Positions 11,442 to 22,672 of a stretch of 64,000 bases of DNA are shown here, one piece after another. Made by a program: the position numbers and the translations under genes. The DNA is from Echinarachnius parma (lineage: Eukaryota; Echinodermata; Echinoidea; Clypeasteroida; Echinarachniidae), in assembly GCA_037951105.1 (NCBI GenBank), contig JBAMJV010004292.1, positions 81,343 through 145,342 on the forward strand, read 5' to 3'. Positions within the stretch are counted from its first letter, which is position 1. Each line of letters begins with the position of its first letter. Below the pieces are notes generated by a model. That model worked only from the letters and a program-made list of their open reading frames with translations, made no database searches and had not been told where the DNA came from.

Positions 11442-13108
11442 ACTAGATGGATCACGCTATCACGCGATTTTAATATCAAGCCCAAATTAACATGCACTGA
11501 TTTATTTTTTAACAATATTTTTCATATATTTGGAGTCCTGTGACCTTGACCATATGACCATAATCTTTGATGGCTCCCTAAAAAACATTCAGGTACCAAG
11601 TTTGATTGAAATCTGACATTTAGTTCATAAGATTTTGGCATTACAAGCTTTTTTTGCATGTATAATGAGTCCCGTGACCTTGACTTCAACCTCATGACCC
11701 CAACATTTTATGGCTACGTTGACTCTTTATGAAACATTCAGGTACCGAGTTTGATTGAAATCTGACATTCAGTTGAGTCTTGTGACCCTGACATTTGACC
11801 TCATGACCCCCCAAATCTAATCAAATCAGTGGCACCCCGATATGTACACTCATACCAAGTTTGAAATTGATCCGTCAACCAGTTCTTGAGATATCGCGAG
11901 AACGAGGCATTTTTGTATATATATATTGAGTCCTGTGACCCTGACCTTTGACCTCATGACCCCTAAAATCTAATCAGATCATTGTCACCCCAATATGTAC
12001 ACTCATACCAAGTTTGAAATTGATCCGTCAACTGGTTCTTGAGATATCGCGAGAACGAGGCATTTTTGCACATACATTGAGTCCTGTGACCTTGACCTTT
12101 GACCTCATGAACCCCAAAATCTAATCAGATCACTGCCACGCCAATATCTACACTAATACCAAGTTTGAATTTGATCCGTCAACCAGTTCTTGAGATATCG
12201 CGAGAACGAGGCATTTTTGTATATATATTGAGTCCTGTGACCTTGACCTTTGACCTCATGACCCCTAAAATCTAATCAGATCATTGCCACCCCAATATGT
12301 ACACTCATACCAAGTTTGAAATTGATCCGTCAACTGGTTCTTGAGATATCGCGAGAACGAAAACAGGACGGACGGACGTACGTACGGACGGATGTACGTA
12401 CGTACGGACGGACGAACAACCTGAAAACATATTGGGCCGTATGCATAAAAACAAGCAATTGATAATAAGCAAATGCTTTAAGCACAAGCAAGAGCTTGTC
12501 AAGCAAAAGATCAAGTTCAAGCAATTGCTTAAATTCGTATGCACAAGCCTTTGCTTGTGCTTAAACCTTTTGCTTGCACTGCCAAGCAATTGCTTACGTG
12601 TTGGACAAAGGATCGTTACGGTTGTGCACTGCACTGCAGGGCAACAACGCTTCGTGCCCGACCTGGCAGCAGTATTTTTTATTACGCAAATAGGGGGGAA
12701 ACAGCGCGGAGCATCAGGGGGGTTTCTGTGCAGATCGATGGACAAAAATTGCCGTAAAAAGTCTAAAATAACAGGGATTTGATCACAACATAACCTCTGG
12801 AATATGAGCTTGAAATCATCCTGAAACGGTACGAAAATTGAACCTTAAACGCGAATGCCCTGAGTAAGCAAGAGCTCAAGCTGGTCTGGATGTGCTTGAA
12901 AAAACGCAAGCAATTGCTTATCAAGACAAGTAAAAGGTTCGTTTTATGCATACGGTTTTAATCAATTGCTTGTTTGGTAAGCATTTGCTTACGAGCAGTA
13001 ATTGCTTGTTTTTATGCATACCGATTCAAGCAAAAGGCTAGCACAAGCAATTGCTTGTTTTTATGCATACGGCCCAATGCCTCCGGCCACTTCGCTGGCG
13101 GAGGCATA
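11442..13108 (+). mobile_element. Pearl/HINE-like element P2
   Basis: Starts CTAGATGGATCACGC, has about four ~154-bp tandem units with TGACC(T/C)TGACCTTTGACC and CGAGAACGAGGCATTTTT, a GGAC/GTAC microsatellite (12366-12415), and ends GCCTCCGGCCAC...GGAGGCAT. The MITE at 12434-13075 is inserted between its AAAACATA and ATGCCTCCGG tail motifs. Confidence 0.75.
12434..13075. mobile_element. MITE with AAGCAATTGCTT motifs, complete copy
   Basis: Perfect outer inverted repeats GGGCCGTATGCATAAAAACA / TGTTTTTATGCATACGGCCC. Many AAGCAATTGCTT or similar palindromes lie near both ends. The core at 12600-12780 is close to 5640-5820 in opposite orientation and can be read openly in several frames, with no known domain. 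GGGCC-type ends recall PIF/Harbinger MITEs, but a 3-bp target duplication is not clear. Confidence 0.8.
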
Positions 13109-13808
13109 ACAAGCTCGGCCTCTTTTTGTTAGCTCTCGCAGCTCGCGGGGTTTGTGCACAAACACAAGGCAAAACGTGAGCCAACAAAAAGAGTAGTTCG
13201 GGTTTGACATTTTAGAGCGATCCGAGTTTCATAAACATCAATGGCAGCCTCCTTGGTGTTCGCGATGAATGGGATTATCCTGTACAGCGAGTGACTTTGA
13301 ATGATGCTCATCCCTTGCTCAAAAGGCCAATGTTGGTCGTATTTGCATGAAAATGTGTTTTAATGTTTAGAGAACATAATCAAAGGTGATTATATGTTGG
13401 GGAAAATGTCCCTTTAATTAAGTCATAAAGAATATTCATACACAAAATTAGCATATTCTGAGCTATATTTAGTGACTTACAGATAAAAAGGGGATTTCTG
13501 CATAAATTTGCATAATTAATCAAAAATTGATTATTTTCAACAAAATAACAATGCAATCTTGTAGATTATGTTGCAAGCTATCTGCGTGCCAAATTTTGTG
13601 GCGGGGGTGGTGGAATCCACCTCCCGGCCAGAGCATAGCCAAAATAACCCAGCCTGGTTAGGGTTAAATTCTATTTAATTTCTGTTTCAAAAACAAATAT
13701 CAAGGGAACTGCAATGTAATTATTAACAAAATAAATTAACAAACACTTTCAAATGTGATCTTTAACAAAATTACAAAATATATTAAAAACACTTTTAAAA
13801 TGTGATCA

Positions 13809-14459
13809 TTAAAGGTGGTATCTCACCGGCCTGGAGACTAGTTGGCGATCTGTTGGCAACTGAGTCTCCGCTGGATGCGGAGACGTCTCCGCGACGTCTC
13901 CTGGAGACTATAGCCGGGTCGCCGGGGAGTCGCGGGGAACATGGGCGTAGATACTTAGTATACGTAATACGTATTCATCAGGGGGAATGAATGAATAGAT
14001 CTTCCCCCTAGTTGAATAGGTATCAATGACAGATCTACGCCCATTGTGCCGGGGAAATCAAACGTGTCTGAATTTTTGGGAGACTTTTTCCAGTCTCCAA
14101 CAGGTCTCAGAGACGTCTCCGCGATGTCTCCTGGAGACTAGCCGGGTCTCCGGGGAGTCGCGGAGAAATCAAACATGATCAATTTTTTTGGAGACTTTTT
14201 TCAGTCTCCAGCAGGTCTCCGCGACGTCTCCGAAACCTACTGGAGACCAAGGCGACTGAGAGGAGATGTTGCAGCGACGTCTTCGCGACTTTGCTTGACC
14301 CACTTTAGAGACCACGTGACTGAGGTCTTTATCATCTAGTTGTAGATCTAGATATATATAGACAGGCAAAAGTCGCGGCGACGTCGCCGCAACCTTGTTG
14401 AGACTCGAGTCGCCAACAGGTCGCCAACTAGTTTCCAGGGCGGTGAGATACCACCTTAA
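13809..14459. mobile_element. TTAA-flanked foldback (family F7)
   Basis: Ends TTAAAGGTGGTATCTCACCG and CGGTGAGATACCACCTTAA. The inner arms continue with GAGACTAGTTGGCGA / TCGCCAACTAGTTTCC. Repeated GGAGAC/GTCTCC words fill the body. The ~104-bp hairpin at 13941-14044 is nested in it. Confidence 0.85.
13941..14044. repeat. Short hairpin element, GGGCGTAGAT ends
   Basis: ATGGGCGTAGATAC at one end and GATCTACGCCCAT at the other. The centre has a C/G-rich AGGGGGAATGAATGAATAG arm. A second copy is at 57208-57307. Confidence 0.75.
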
Positions 14460-14798
14460 CCAAACTACAAGAGTTGTATAAAAAGGTAAAAAAGGCACCA
14501 CAACCTGATTCATGTCGAGGTGCTTGGTATTAATAGTTAATATGTTAATTATTTGATGGCTTACAAACAATTAAATGACTTGATTTTACAAGGATGTTTA
14601 ATGCATTCTTGTACACATTCAAATGTACACACTTATTAAACTCATGTATGACATTCTTCAGATACCATTTACTCTAATCTAGAGAATAAAAAGAAAGATG
14701 AATGTTCCCATGACTACCATTTTTCACATTAATACCATAAAGAATAACATGAGTAAACAAATTATCTACCAGGTTCTAGTAGACAACTAAATGCTTAC

Positions 14799-14918
14799 CT
14801 ATTTCACATCTCGATCCTGTATATCCCTTTGTGCATGAGCAGCTGTAGGACGTTGGAGTCTGAATGCATGTACCTTCATTCATGCAATGTTCAATTGGAC
14901 ATGATGTAGTGGGAGTCA
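14799..14918 (-). CDS. EGF module 4 exon
   Basis: Exon of 120 nt, phase 1-1; acceptor ATTTCAG, donor GTAAGCAT. A short Thr-rich lead (VTPTTS) is followed by a six-cysteine EGF module (HCMNEGTC, CSCTKGYTGSRC). The next exon in the gene is 4.6 kb away, past a deeply nested stack of mobile elements. Confidence 0.89.
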
Positions 14919-15244
14919 CTGAAATAAGAGAATTCTCATTAGAAAGATTCCTTTAAATAGTATGTATTTGAACATTTTAAAAGATATTGTCCACCTTTTG
15001 AAGGAGCGTCTAGATGGCCTAATTTTCACAATTAGGCTCTCTATACGTATTTTTTCCTCACGAAAAAGAATTTGGCAGTCATTACCTCCGCCGTACGAAA
15101 TTGGAAGGAGGTTATGTTTCTCGTACGTTTCTAATTCTGTTGTTGTGTTTTAATTCTTTTGTTTCTCTTTGTGTGTTAGTGTGTTCGCCTGTTAATACGC
15201 ATGCGCCAACTACAGCTGAATGCTATATCTAGATAGAGAACTCT

Positions 15245-15350
15245 GATCGCCCCCGTTACATACTCGTCTCCTTACCAAGTATTTTTACCAAGTCGCCATT
15301 ATGTATTAGGGGCGACTTGGTAAGGAGGCGAGTATGTAATGGGGGTGATC
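15245..15350. repeat. Short hairpin element
   Basis: GATCGCCCCCGTTACATACT and, inverted, AGTATGTAATGGGGGTGATC; arms continue with CTCCTTACCAAGT / ACTTGGTAAGGAG. About 106 bp, MITE-like. The rest of 14919-16384 holds no recognised feature apart from a CCTCCGCC...GGAGG motif near 15090. Confidence 0.75.
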
Positions 15351-16384
15351 GGATGGGGGGCGACCCCGTCTAGTCACCGTAACCATATATGGAGCGAATC
15401 GCGCTGTTATTTGTTTGCGATGCCGAGCTAGAAAGCGTTTTAAATACAACAAAATAAGCATAAAAAATACATGTCATGTAGTGGGAGACCCGAGATCGGT
15501 GGGTTAATTTATTTTTTTCGTGATTTTATGTTTTGCCAGTAACTGAATTCTCGTAATCTGGTAGGTAATTCACAGATTGGTCTGGATGACGGTGTTCTTC
15601 ACACATGTCATAGACACACCATAGACATTATCCAATGCAGTGAGATTGCTATTAACATGATTGACGACATGTTGAAGCCTTTCATGGACCGTTCTTTTTT
15701 ATTTGGTACATTTATGTTTATTTTTATGAATTTAAATGAACAAACAACTACATGTACTATGCTTACCAAATATGCTGTTTTGAATGTTCAATTGCGCTGT
15801 TTAATAACATTTTAGCTCCTTTTCTCTGGAAAAATTAGTGGTCGGCTAAATGTCATAAAAAGACAGTACTAAATGAAACTCCATCTACAATGAATTGTCA
15901 ATCACACTGCCGATTCTGGACCCTAAATGTTGGGGCGTAAACGGGCTGCTAAATGAGATTTGGCTTCACAAAATTAGTCTTAAATCACTACTGTGTTTAA
16001 TTTCATGGAGTTTTTTTCGGCAGACCTATTTTACAAATCAAAACTATGGAATAAGTGCCAAAGTACGTTGTATTCTTTAGTTCCTTTAATAGCCAAAATT
16101 AAACAGTTGCAATATTATTGTCTTATATGAAAGAAAATACCATTTAAGAGCTAGTCTAAGAAGATAAAGACTTGAAATATTTGTAAGTGATATATTTTTA
16201 GAGCTCAAAATAATAAACGTTCACTGCGACCTTTTAACTAGTATAGCATCTGTAGACCCTTTATTGTATTATCAAGTTATCAACTAAAACGATGACTGGT
16301 TGAATACTGCATACAAACCTTGAACAATCATATTAATATTTACACAGGGCAGGTTTTCAAAACAAAATCTAAATTGTAACTTAC

Positions 16385-16522
16385 GGTCACAAGAGGTTCG
16401 ATTTGCCGAAAGAGTATAGCCCTCCTCACATGCACAGTAGTATGATCCAACATTACTGATGCAGATGATGTGAGAATCCTGATTCGTGTGACAGGGGTTA
16501 CTCTCAATACATTCATTGATAT
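16385..16522 (-). CDS. Calcium-binding EGF module exon
   Basis: Exon of 138 nt, phase 1-1; acceptor TTCCAG, donor GTAAGTTA. The Asp of the D-I-N-E-C calcium-binding start is formed across the splice junction. Six cysteines and one sequon (NRT). The consensus for Asp/Asn beta-hydroxylation is not met exactly: Ser replaces Asp/Asn two residues after the third cysteine. Confidence 0.9.
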
Positions 16523-17375
16523 CTGGAAGGGAAAGTCAAGGGGGATAAAAACAGTTTTCACAAAATGTGCCATCATGTACTAGGTAATACTCCATCCTTA
16601 CTTTTGTCCCCTGTATAAAGCATATTCTTGATTGCCTACTTGAAAAATTAATTATATTATGAAAATCTGATTGTTTTGTAAAGTTTTGTAAAGATGTCTA
16701 CAATGCATTTTCCATTAATATTGAAAAAAAATCAACAACTCTGTTCTTAATTGAAGAGTTATTCTTTTTTTGTATGAATGCATTTCTTCATCATTTAAAT
16801 AATAATTTCTATTATGAGATTATGTTGAAATACATATTAAATGTAATTAATCAGCACATTTATTTATAATATATTCGCAAATTGCAATAGAAAATTGTAG
16901 GCAATATAATTCTTTCTCTTCAGTGTTGATCATTTCTTCTTTCTCTTCTTCCTTTTCTTCTTCATAGTGTACTGCCTAAAGATTCTTTCAGTATGACTTA
17001 TTTGTGAGGTTTACTAATAAATCGGGTAAACATCATGCTCTTTGAGAAGTAGATTCAGTGTTTTTACATGCATGAGATGAGACATACATGTACACAAGAC
17101 CTCCATTTATCTTCCTATCAGAAGGACAGAGAGTTTTCTGTAGAATCACAGGAAAACGCACATTAACACAGAACGTGAGTTCGGTTAAATTTCATGTACA
17201 TCAGTTTCAAATTAGCTGTGTTTATCTGTTACAATTTGCCCCTAAACCCCTTATATATATATATTTACGCAATCATGAGTTACTTTGAATATTTTGTATG
17301 CATTTTATGAATAGCTTTTATAAAAATAAACTAAACTAAAACTAAATAGAATTGAAATGAATGAAAGACACTCAC
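16523..17375. other. Intron without recognisable content
   Basis: AT-rich, with short TTCTTC runs near 16920-16960. No repeat, ORF or motif I can support. Confidence 0.5.
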
Positions 17376-17471
17376 CAGATTCACAAAATGTGCCACTGAA
17401 TCCTGCAGCACAGATACACCTAGTCTCAGTGCATGTAGCCCCATTCTCACACTGGTTAACTCTGCAGTCGA
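17376..17471 (-). CDS. EGF module 2 exon
   Basis: Exon of 96 nt, phase 1-1; acceptor AATGCAG, donor GTGAGTGT. Six cysteines (NQCENGATC, CICAAGFSGTFC). Same length as EGF module 1. The intron to the 5' side contains a CR1/L2-like fragment that is split by a TTAA-flanked element. Confidence 0.9.
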
Positions 17472-17575
17472 CTGCATTGACACACACAAAGAGAAACAGA
17501 CAATTTACAAAATGTTGCTATTACAGTGAAGCCCCATAATCCCATCAGATCATTGACACCCATACCAAGTTTAAA

Positions 17576-18930
17576 ATAATAATAATAATAATACATAATA
17601 TTTATATAGCGCTTCATACTGATGTTTCTAAGCGCATTAAGCATTAAGAACAGAAAATAATACAACTTATACGGTGTGCGCCCGAAAAAAATAATACCAA
17701 TACCAATATTTAAGGTAGAAATACTACAAAAGAGAACCAATTATATGACGATGTAATATAAAACTAAGACATAAAACGTGTGCTTGACAAAAAATTATAC
17801 AGTTGATTGAACAGGTAAGTTTTAAGAAGTGATTTAACCCTAATCCCACTGGGTTATTTTGATCACTTGAGTCCACTGGGGGGGGGGGGGGGCATTTTGG
17901 CCCCCCCCCCCCCCCTCAAATCTCGGCAACGAATGGACCGATTGACTCGAAAATTGGCACATACGTAAAACTAGTCTAGTAGAATAATAATTTGAGGAAA
18001 GAAAACAAATTGGACCATTATTTTTTTTTTTTTAATTAATTAAAATTTTGAATATGCAAATTTTTGACGAATTTGGGGGAAAATTGGGATTTTCATCTAA
18101 AATCAAGAGAAATTACCGGATTTCTTCAGGTTTTCAGGTAAAAATACTTTCAAATGATGTAATTCATCATATCCATGTTTTTTATGGCAATGAAATATAT
18201 CACTAATTTGCATAAATATGCAAATTAGTATTCCCGGATTTACCCACATTGTTTTCATTCTTATGTATTTTATTGTTTTTATTGTTTTTTTAAGTTTTTT
18301 TTTTTAGAAGAATTTATCTCTAAAGTGTATGAATTAAACTAATAACAAAGAAATTATAACAGATTTGGAGTTTACATGGCATCGGATTTAGGAATTACAT
18401 AGAAACCTGTACAAAAATTGCATTTTTTTGTGACGGTCGAGCAATTATCGACCTCTAAAATCCGTTCTACATGTCCGACCGGGGTGAATTATATATCAAA
18501 ACGTGCGGGAGACTTGAGAGAAAAAAGTCATGAAGTTTGAACGTGAAATTCCAATCGGTCTAGATGCACGTCGAAAAAACGACAGGGGGGGGGCCAAAAT
18601 GGCCCCCCCCCCCCCCCCCAGTGGGATTAGGGTTAAATATATCTACTGTGGGGGCATCTTGAATATGATGGGAGAGCTTGTTCCAAAGGGCTGGGGCTAT
18701 TAAGGAGTAGGCACGGTCTCCATATCTAGTCTTACTACGGGATCCGTGGGAAAGCTGCAGCGTTGAGGAAGAACGAAGATGTCTGGAAGTGGATGAAGAA
18801 CGAAGTGAAATAAGATCTTGAAGGTAATTAGGTGCAAGTTGATGAAATATTTTATACACAAGCAGGATTTTGAAGCTAATGCGATGGTGGACCGGAAGCC
18901 AGTGGAGGGAACGAAGAACTGGAGTTACTG
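17576..18930 (-). mobile_element. CR1/L2-like non-LTR retrotransposon 3' fragment, split by a TTAA element
   Basis: On the minus strand, 18930-18638 encodes the end of a reverse transcriptase ORF (features such as APNYLQDLI, KTRYGDRAYS, APALWNKLSHHIQ). The frame stops at the TTAA element and resumes on its far side at 17833 with LKTYLFNQL. It ends with a GCGCTATATAAATA tail and an ATT repeat at 17576-17592. Truncated and inactive. Removing the insert with one TTAA gives a continuous frame. Confidence 0.85.
17834..18637. mobile_element. G-tract TTAA element, type copy (F1)
   Basis: 804 bp. Termini TTAACCCTAATCCCACTGGG and CCCAGTGGGATTAGGGTTAA. Next to each end is a hairpin made of a G run, a short spacer and a C run (17878-17915 and 18584-18619). 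The body is AT-rich, with the conserved text CTCGGCAACGAATGGACC. Non-coding. It lies in the retrotransposon reading frame with duplicated TTAA. Confidence 0.9.
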
Positions 18931-19133
18931 TATGTGTTCGGATTTCCTAGTAAGAATATACAATGTGAGATTGAAGTCTCAAATATCACTTTTACCTGTT
19001 CATGACTGATTAATTTTGCTATAAGATGTATTATCCATTGACCCAAGCCAAAATATTTTAGGGACCAGTCCTGAATGGGTTAAAAAAAACCTCATGAAGT
19101 AATAACAGTTCACAGAAAGCAAGTCATACTTAC

Positions 19134-19229
19134 GGAGGTGGCACTTTATCCCAGTGTATCTAACGGGACAGAAGCATGCATCATTTTCACATGTTCCTCC
19201 ATTAAGGCAAGGATCTTTGGTGCAGTTGA
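19134..19229 (-). CDS. EGF module 1 exon
   Basis: Exon of 96 nt, phase 1-1; acceptor TCCACAG, donor GTAAGTAT. Six cysteines in standard EGF spacing, with DPCLNGGTC and YTGIKC. No calcium-binding D-x-[DN]-E start. It marks the switch from CCP to EGF modules; 900 bp from the last CCP exon. Confidence 0.9.
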
Positions 19230-19619
19230 CTGTGGAACATGGATAACATTTGAGGGTTAATATAGCAATTATACATAAGAATACTAATCTCTATGGACCA
19301 CAGCCAAGCATTTTAGGGGATAGTCCTGGGCTCTATGAGACAAAGTTTGATGATTAATCATACAATCGACTGTCATTTGTACGCCTCAAGAAGAATCTGC
19401 CATATTTGATAGCTCACGGCTTCATTGATTTACAACATATTTAATTAATTATACATTTAATTATCAATATTTTATGTTAAAGGGCCCTGAACAGGTTAAC
19501 AAAGTTCTATGGCAATTACTTTTCTTCCCACCTCCCATACATGTAATATAATATTTAATTCAAACATATAGGGAAACTGACCAGAAATATATTGTGATTA
19601 AAAGAAGGCAAAGAAAATG

Positions 19620-19694
19620 GGATTCCAACGGGATTCGAACCCGAGACCTCCAGATTGCTAGACTGGTGCTCTTCCGACTGAGCTATAGAAAACC
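19620..19694 (-). tRNA. tRNA-Ala(AGC)-like sequence, probably a SINE head or pseudogene
   Basis: The minus strand reads through an intact A box (TAGCTCAGTCGGAAGAGCA), an anticodon loop CTAGCAA (anticodon AGC) and a perfect B box region GGGTTCGAATCCC. The acceptor stem has one T-T mismatch and the anticodon stem one mismatch. Related fragment at 9876. It looks like a tRNA-derived SINE rather than a functional gene. Nothing else is seen in 19230-20124. Confidence 0.5.
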
Positions 19695-20124
19695 CTAGAC
19701 GGTGCTCGTCCCTGAAACCCCTTAATTCTCATTGCCTGAATGGTCAGAAGCTATTATGAACCTGACATAAACCCGAAGGATACAAATCAACTTTACACAC
19801 ATTAAATATCAATAGATTACTTGTGTAGTATGATGGCCATGTCAGATATGTATATTATATCAATTGTATATATATACAGTATGTTATTGATAAATAAATT
19901 ATCATAGAAAGTTTAGAGGGTGTGGTTAAACATATTTCCATAGAGACATTGATAACTTTGTGTAAAACTTTAGACTATGTTTACATGAGTAACCAATGCA
20001 ATAAATGACAGTCATTAATCTATGTATGAGGCCATGTAATATAGGGTTGCATTTTCCAAAATAAAGCTGGCACTAGGATATACAATTACAATCTTAGTTC
20101 TTTCAAAAATGTAATTTGTTTTAC

Positions 20125-20310
20125 TGATGCATGTTGGGATTGATCCATTCAGGACCCCGGAAGCTAGGCATGCGAGTTCTGAGTCTCCGTTGATCTTGAG
20201 TTCCTCATCCACACACTGAAAATCACACACAGTGCTGTAGTCAACGGCACTTCCCACTGCACAGCTACCTTGAATCAGCTGGGTGTCATACTGAACAGGG
20301 CAGGTGATAA
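20125..20310 (-). CDS. CCP/sushi module 12 exon (last CCP)
   Basis: Exon of 186 nt, phase 1-1; acceptor CTGATAG, donor GTAAAACA, weaker than the others. Six cysteines; starts ITCPVQYDTQL, ends SIPTCI. A diverged copy of its acceptor and first dozen codons lies about 85 bp upstream at 20365-20400, the first unit of a minisatellite. Confidence 0.88.
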
Positions 20311-20735
20311 CTATCAGGAAAATACAAGAAATAACAAAAACAAAACATAAGAAGACTGCCATGAAGCAGAAGGGTACCGTACTGAAGTGGGCAGGTGATA
20401 AGTGCCAGGAAAATAAAAGTAACAACAAAACAAAATATATGAAATCTTCCATGATTATATTTATTAAAAAAACAGAAGAACATTGTCATGACTATATAAA
20501 AAACAACATCAAAATATTAGAAAACTGGCATGACAATACAAGCAAGAACAAAAACAAAACAAAAGAAAACTGGCATGACAATACATGCAACAAGAACAAC
20601 AAAACATTAAGAAAACTGCCATGATAATACATGCAACAACAATAACAAAATATTAGAAAACTGCCATGACTATAGAAGCAACCATAATAAAAAAGAAACA
20701 TAAGGAATCTGCAATGACTTAACAAGTAACAACAA
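20311..20735. repeat. Minisatellite grown from an exon-intron junction
   Basis: Seven or so diverged ~50-56 bp units of the type GAAAACTGGCATGACAATAC followed by an A/C-rich stretch. The unit nearest module 12 (20365-20410) still contains CTGAAGTGGGCAGGTGATAA, a copy of the exon start and its acceptor. Confidence 0.8.
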
Positions 20736-20812
20736 AAACAAACTATTCAACAATCCACCTATTCAGAACTTAAACTTTACCAATGAAAACTAATAGCTAT
20801 CATTAAAGTAGA

Positions 20813-22326
20813 ATTTCATTGAAAATAACAAAATATGAGAATAATGCATCACTAGAGAGCTAGGGGCTAACAGATTAAGATTAATACTTCTTAATTTCCC
20901 ATACCAACACGATATCTTAGTACAACAACAAAACAAAACTCCATCACAAGAATCGAAAACAAGCACTCTTTGCGCTAACAAAACGCCAACGTTTTGATGA
21001 CGTCACACATTGAGTAAGTTATCATTAGCAGACGATGTCTCATTGTCAATCTACACAACCATTAGTGCACTCATATTGTCTGCTAAACGTGTATTCTTGC
21101 CACGAAAGCGCATTTATTTCATTGCATTTTGTAAATAAGGTTGACCTCGACTTATACACAATAATCTTTCTCTCAGAGACATTTACGGAAATAAACACAC
21201 ATTCAATGAAGTAAGTCACACACCGTCCTACTTTATCTGCTTGAAAGACCCGCCGAAGTCGGGGCACGATCTACTGGCCCATTGTTCAACAGCTGTATTA
21301 TGATGCGGGTGTCGCTGAATGTGCAGTTCTGTGTGTGATACTTTAGGCGATGTGATATATTAAAATAACTTTATTTAGCATGCTTTACGGAAAAATTGTG
21401 TCAAAATACAACAAAGTGCTTTTAAGAGTGAGACAGAGGAGCAAATAACAAATATTCTCCTCAATAAACAAGGATGATTAAAGGGATAGTTGAGTTCTGG
21501 TAAGGAGAGTACAGTTTTAGTGAAACTGAATTTTAGTAACCAAAACCTGCATCATTACATTACAAACTAATAGTTATAACTAGAAAGGAACACAAAATTA
21601 CAAATGACGTAGTAAAGATCATGTTATCATTCAAAAAGAGCCGTTAAAACGTAAGAGGGCGCTCTCTAAACACTCATCGGTTTCAACCATTTTGAATAAA
21701 ATATTGTGCATGTGATGCTTTGTTGAAATAGTGATTAGATAGAGAAATAACCAACAACTATTTAAATACCTATTCTGTAACTTTTTTGAAAAGAGGAAGC
21801 ATTTTTTTGAATTTTTAACGGCTGGTTCAAAATTCTCTAATAAACCCGGGGCCCCGGGTTTATTACAAATTGTTATATTTATGGATATTTCAGCCGTTTC
21901 TGAACCGATTTTGATCAAACAAAGATGATTTTATTGTTTAAATATTATGCTCTTTCAAATTTTACACTCAGTTTTTCATTACCTCACAAACCAATTAAGT
22001 AGTCTAGCGCCCTCTCTACCAAAACTCAACTTTCCCTTTAAACAGAATCATGTTAAAAGGGCACTATAAAATGTGTGTGTTATATTATATCGGACATCGT
22101 CTGCTAATGATGACCTACTCAATGTGTGACGTCACAGTATTTCAACTGGTTTCCGCGGGACTTTTGATGCCATAAGATGGCTTACGAATTACCACTATTT
22201 CATTGATGGTAACTCCTTAACGCAATGTTTTGAAACACATATTTTTAATATTCCTGTCATTGATTATGTATGAAAAATAGAAATATGAGCTGAATCTAAA
22301 TTCAAATCAGTGAAATTCTACTTTAA
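20813..22326. mobile_element. TTAA-flanked foldback (family F10) with nested F2
   Basis: Ends TTAAAGTAGAATTTCATTGA and TCAGTGAAATTCTACTTTAA. Further inverted text ACGTCACACATTGAGTAAGT (20999) and its partner near 22110-22135. The middle is occupied by the F2 MITE at 21478-22041. Confidence 0.8.
21478..22041. mobile_element. TTAA-flanked MITE, family F2, copy 1
   Basis: Left end TTAAAGGGATAGTTGAGTTC, right end ACTCAACTTTCCCTTTAA. Central palindrome AAACCCGGGGCCCCGGGTTT. About 560 bp. Copies at 52873 and 55087 are very similar. Confidence 0.9.
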
Positions 22327-22432
22327 ATGCTTGAGTGGTATAAAAAGTCTCTTTTTAGGAATGTACATTGTATAAACCAAAAAATTTGACTTTTTTGGTT
22401 TCTAAAAGGCCAGCAAATATTATTTGCGAAGA

Positions 22433-22560
22433 GGTATTCTGGTCTAGTGGTTAGAGCTCTGCTCTTCGCACTAATCAACCTGAGTTCGAATCTTGGCCGC
22501 GTCTATCGGATGGTGATACAGGGCGGTCCCAGACGTAAATAATCATAACTGATTGAACAC
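22433..22560 (+). mobile_element. tRNA-derived SINE fragment
   Basis: A box TGGTCTAGTGGTTAGAGC, B box GAGTTCGAATCTT, followed by CGGATGGTGATACAGGGCGG, the kind of body found in deuterostome SINEs. Tail and target duplication not resolved. Confidence 0.7.
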
Positions 22561-22672
22561 GTCTGCAAACTCCTACCAACCAAACATCATTTGCGCATGA
22601 TCAATACTTGCTAATTGAAAAATATAATAGTACACAATTAACTTAGTATTTTTAATTGTACATTTCAAACAT

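Larger units (their letters stand above)
11141..13667. mobile_element. G-tract TTAA element, copy with nested insertions
   Basis: Ends TTAACCCTAACCAGGCCGGG and CCTGGTTAGGGTTAA. A G run of 17 or more follows the left end. The right part (13415-13610) matches copies at 28390-28530 and 300-345. The centre is occupied by another foldback (partial inverted ends at 11180-11440 and 13110-13417), which contains pearl-like element P2, which in turn contains the MITE at 12434-13075. Confidence 0.8.

Noticed and set aside
19620-19694. Functional tRNA-Ala gene
   Set aside because: Stem mismatches and related fragments elsewhere favour a SINE head; listed only as tRNA-like.
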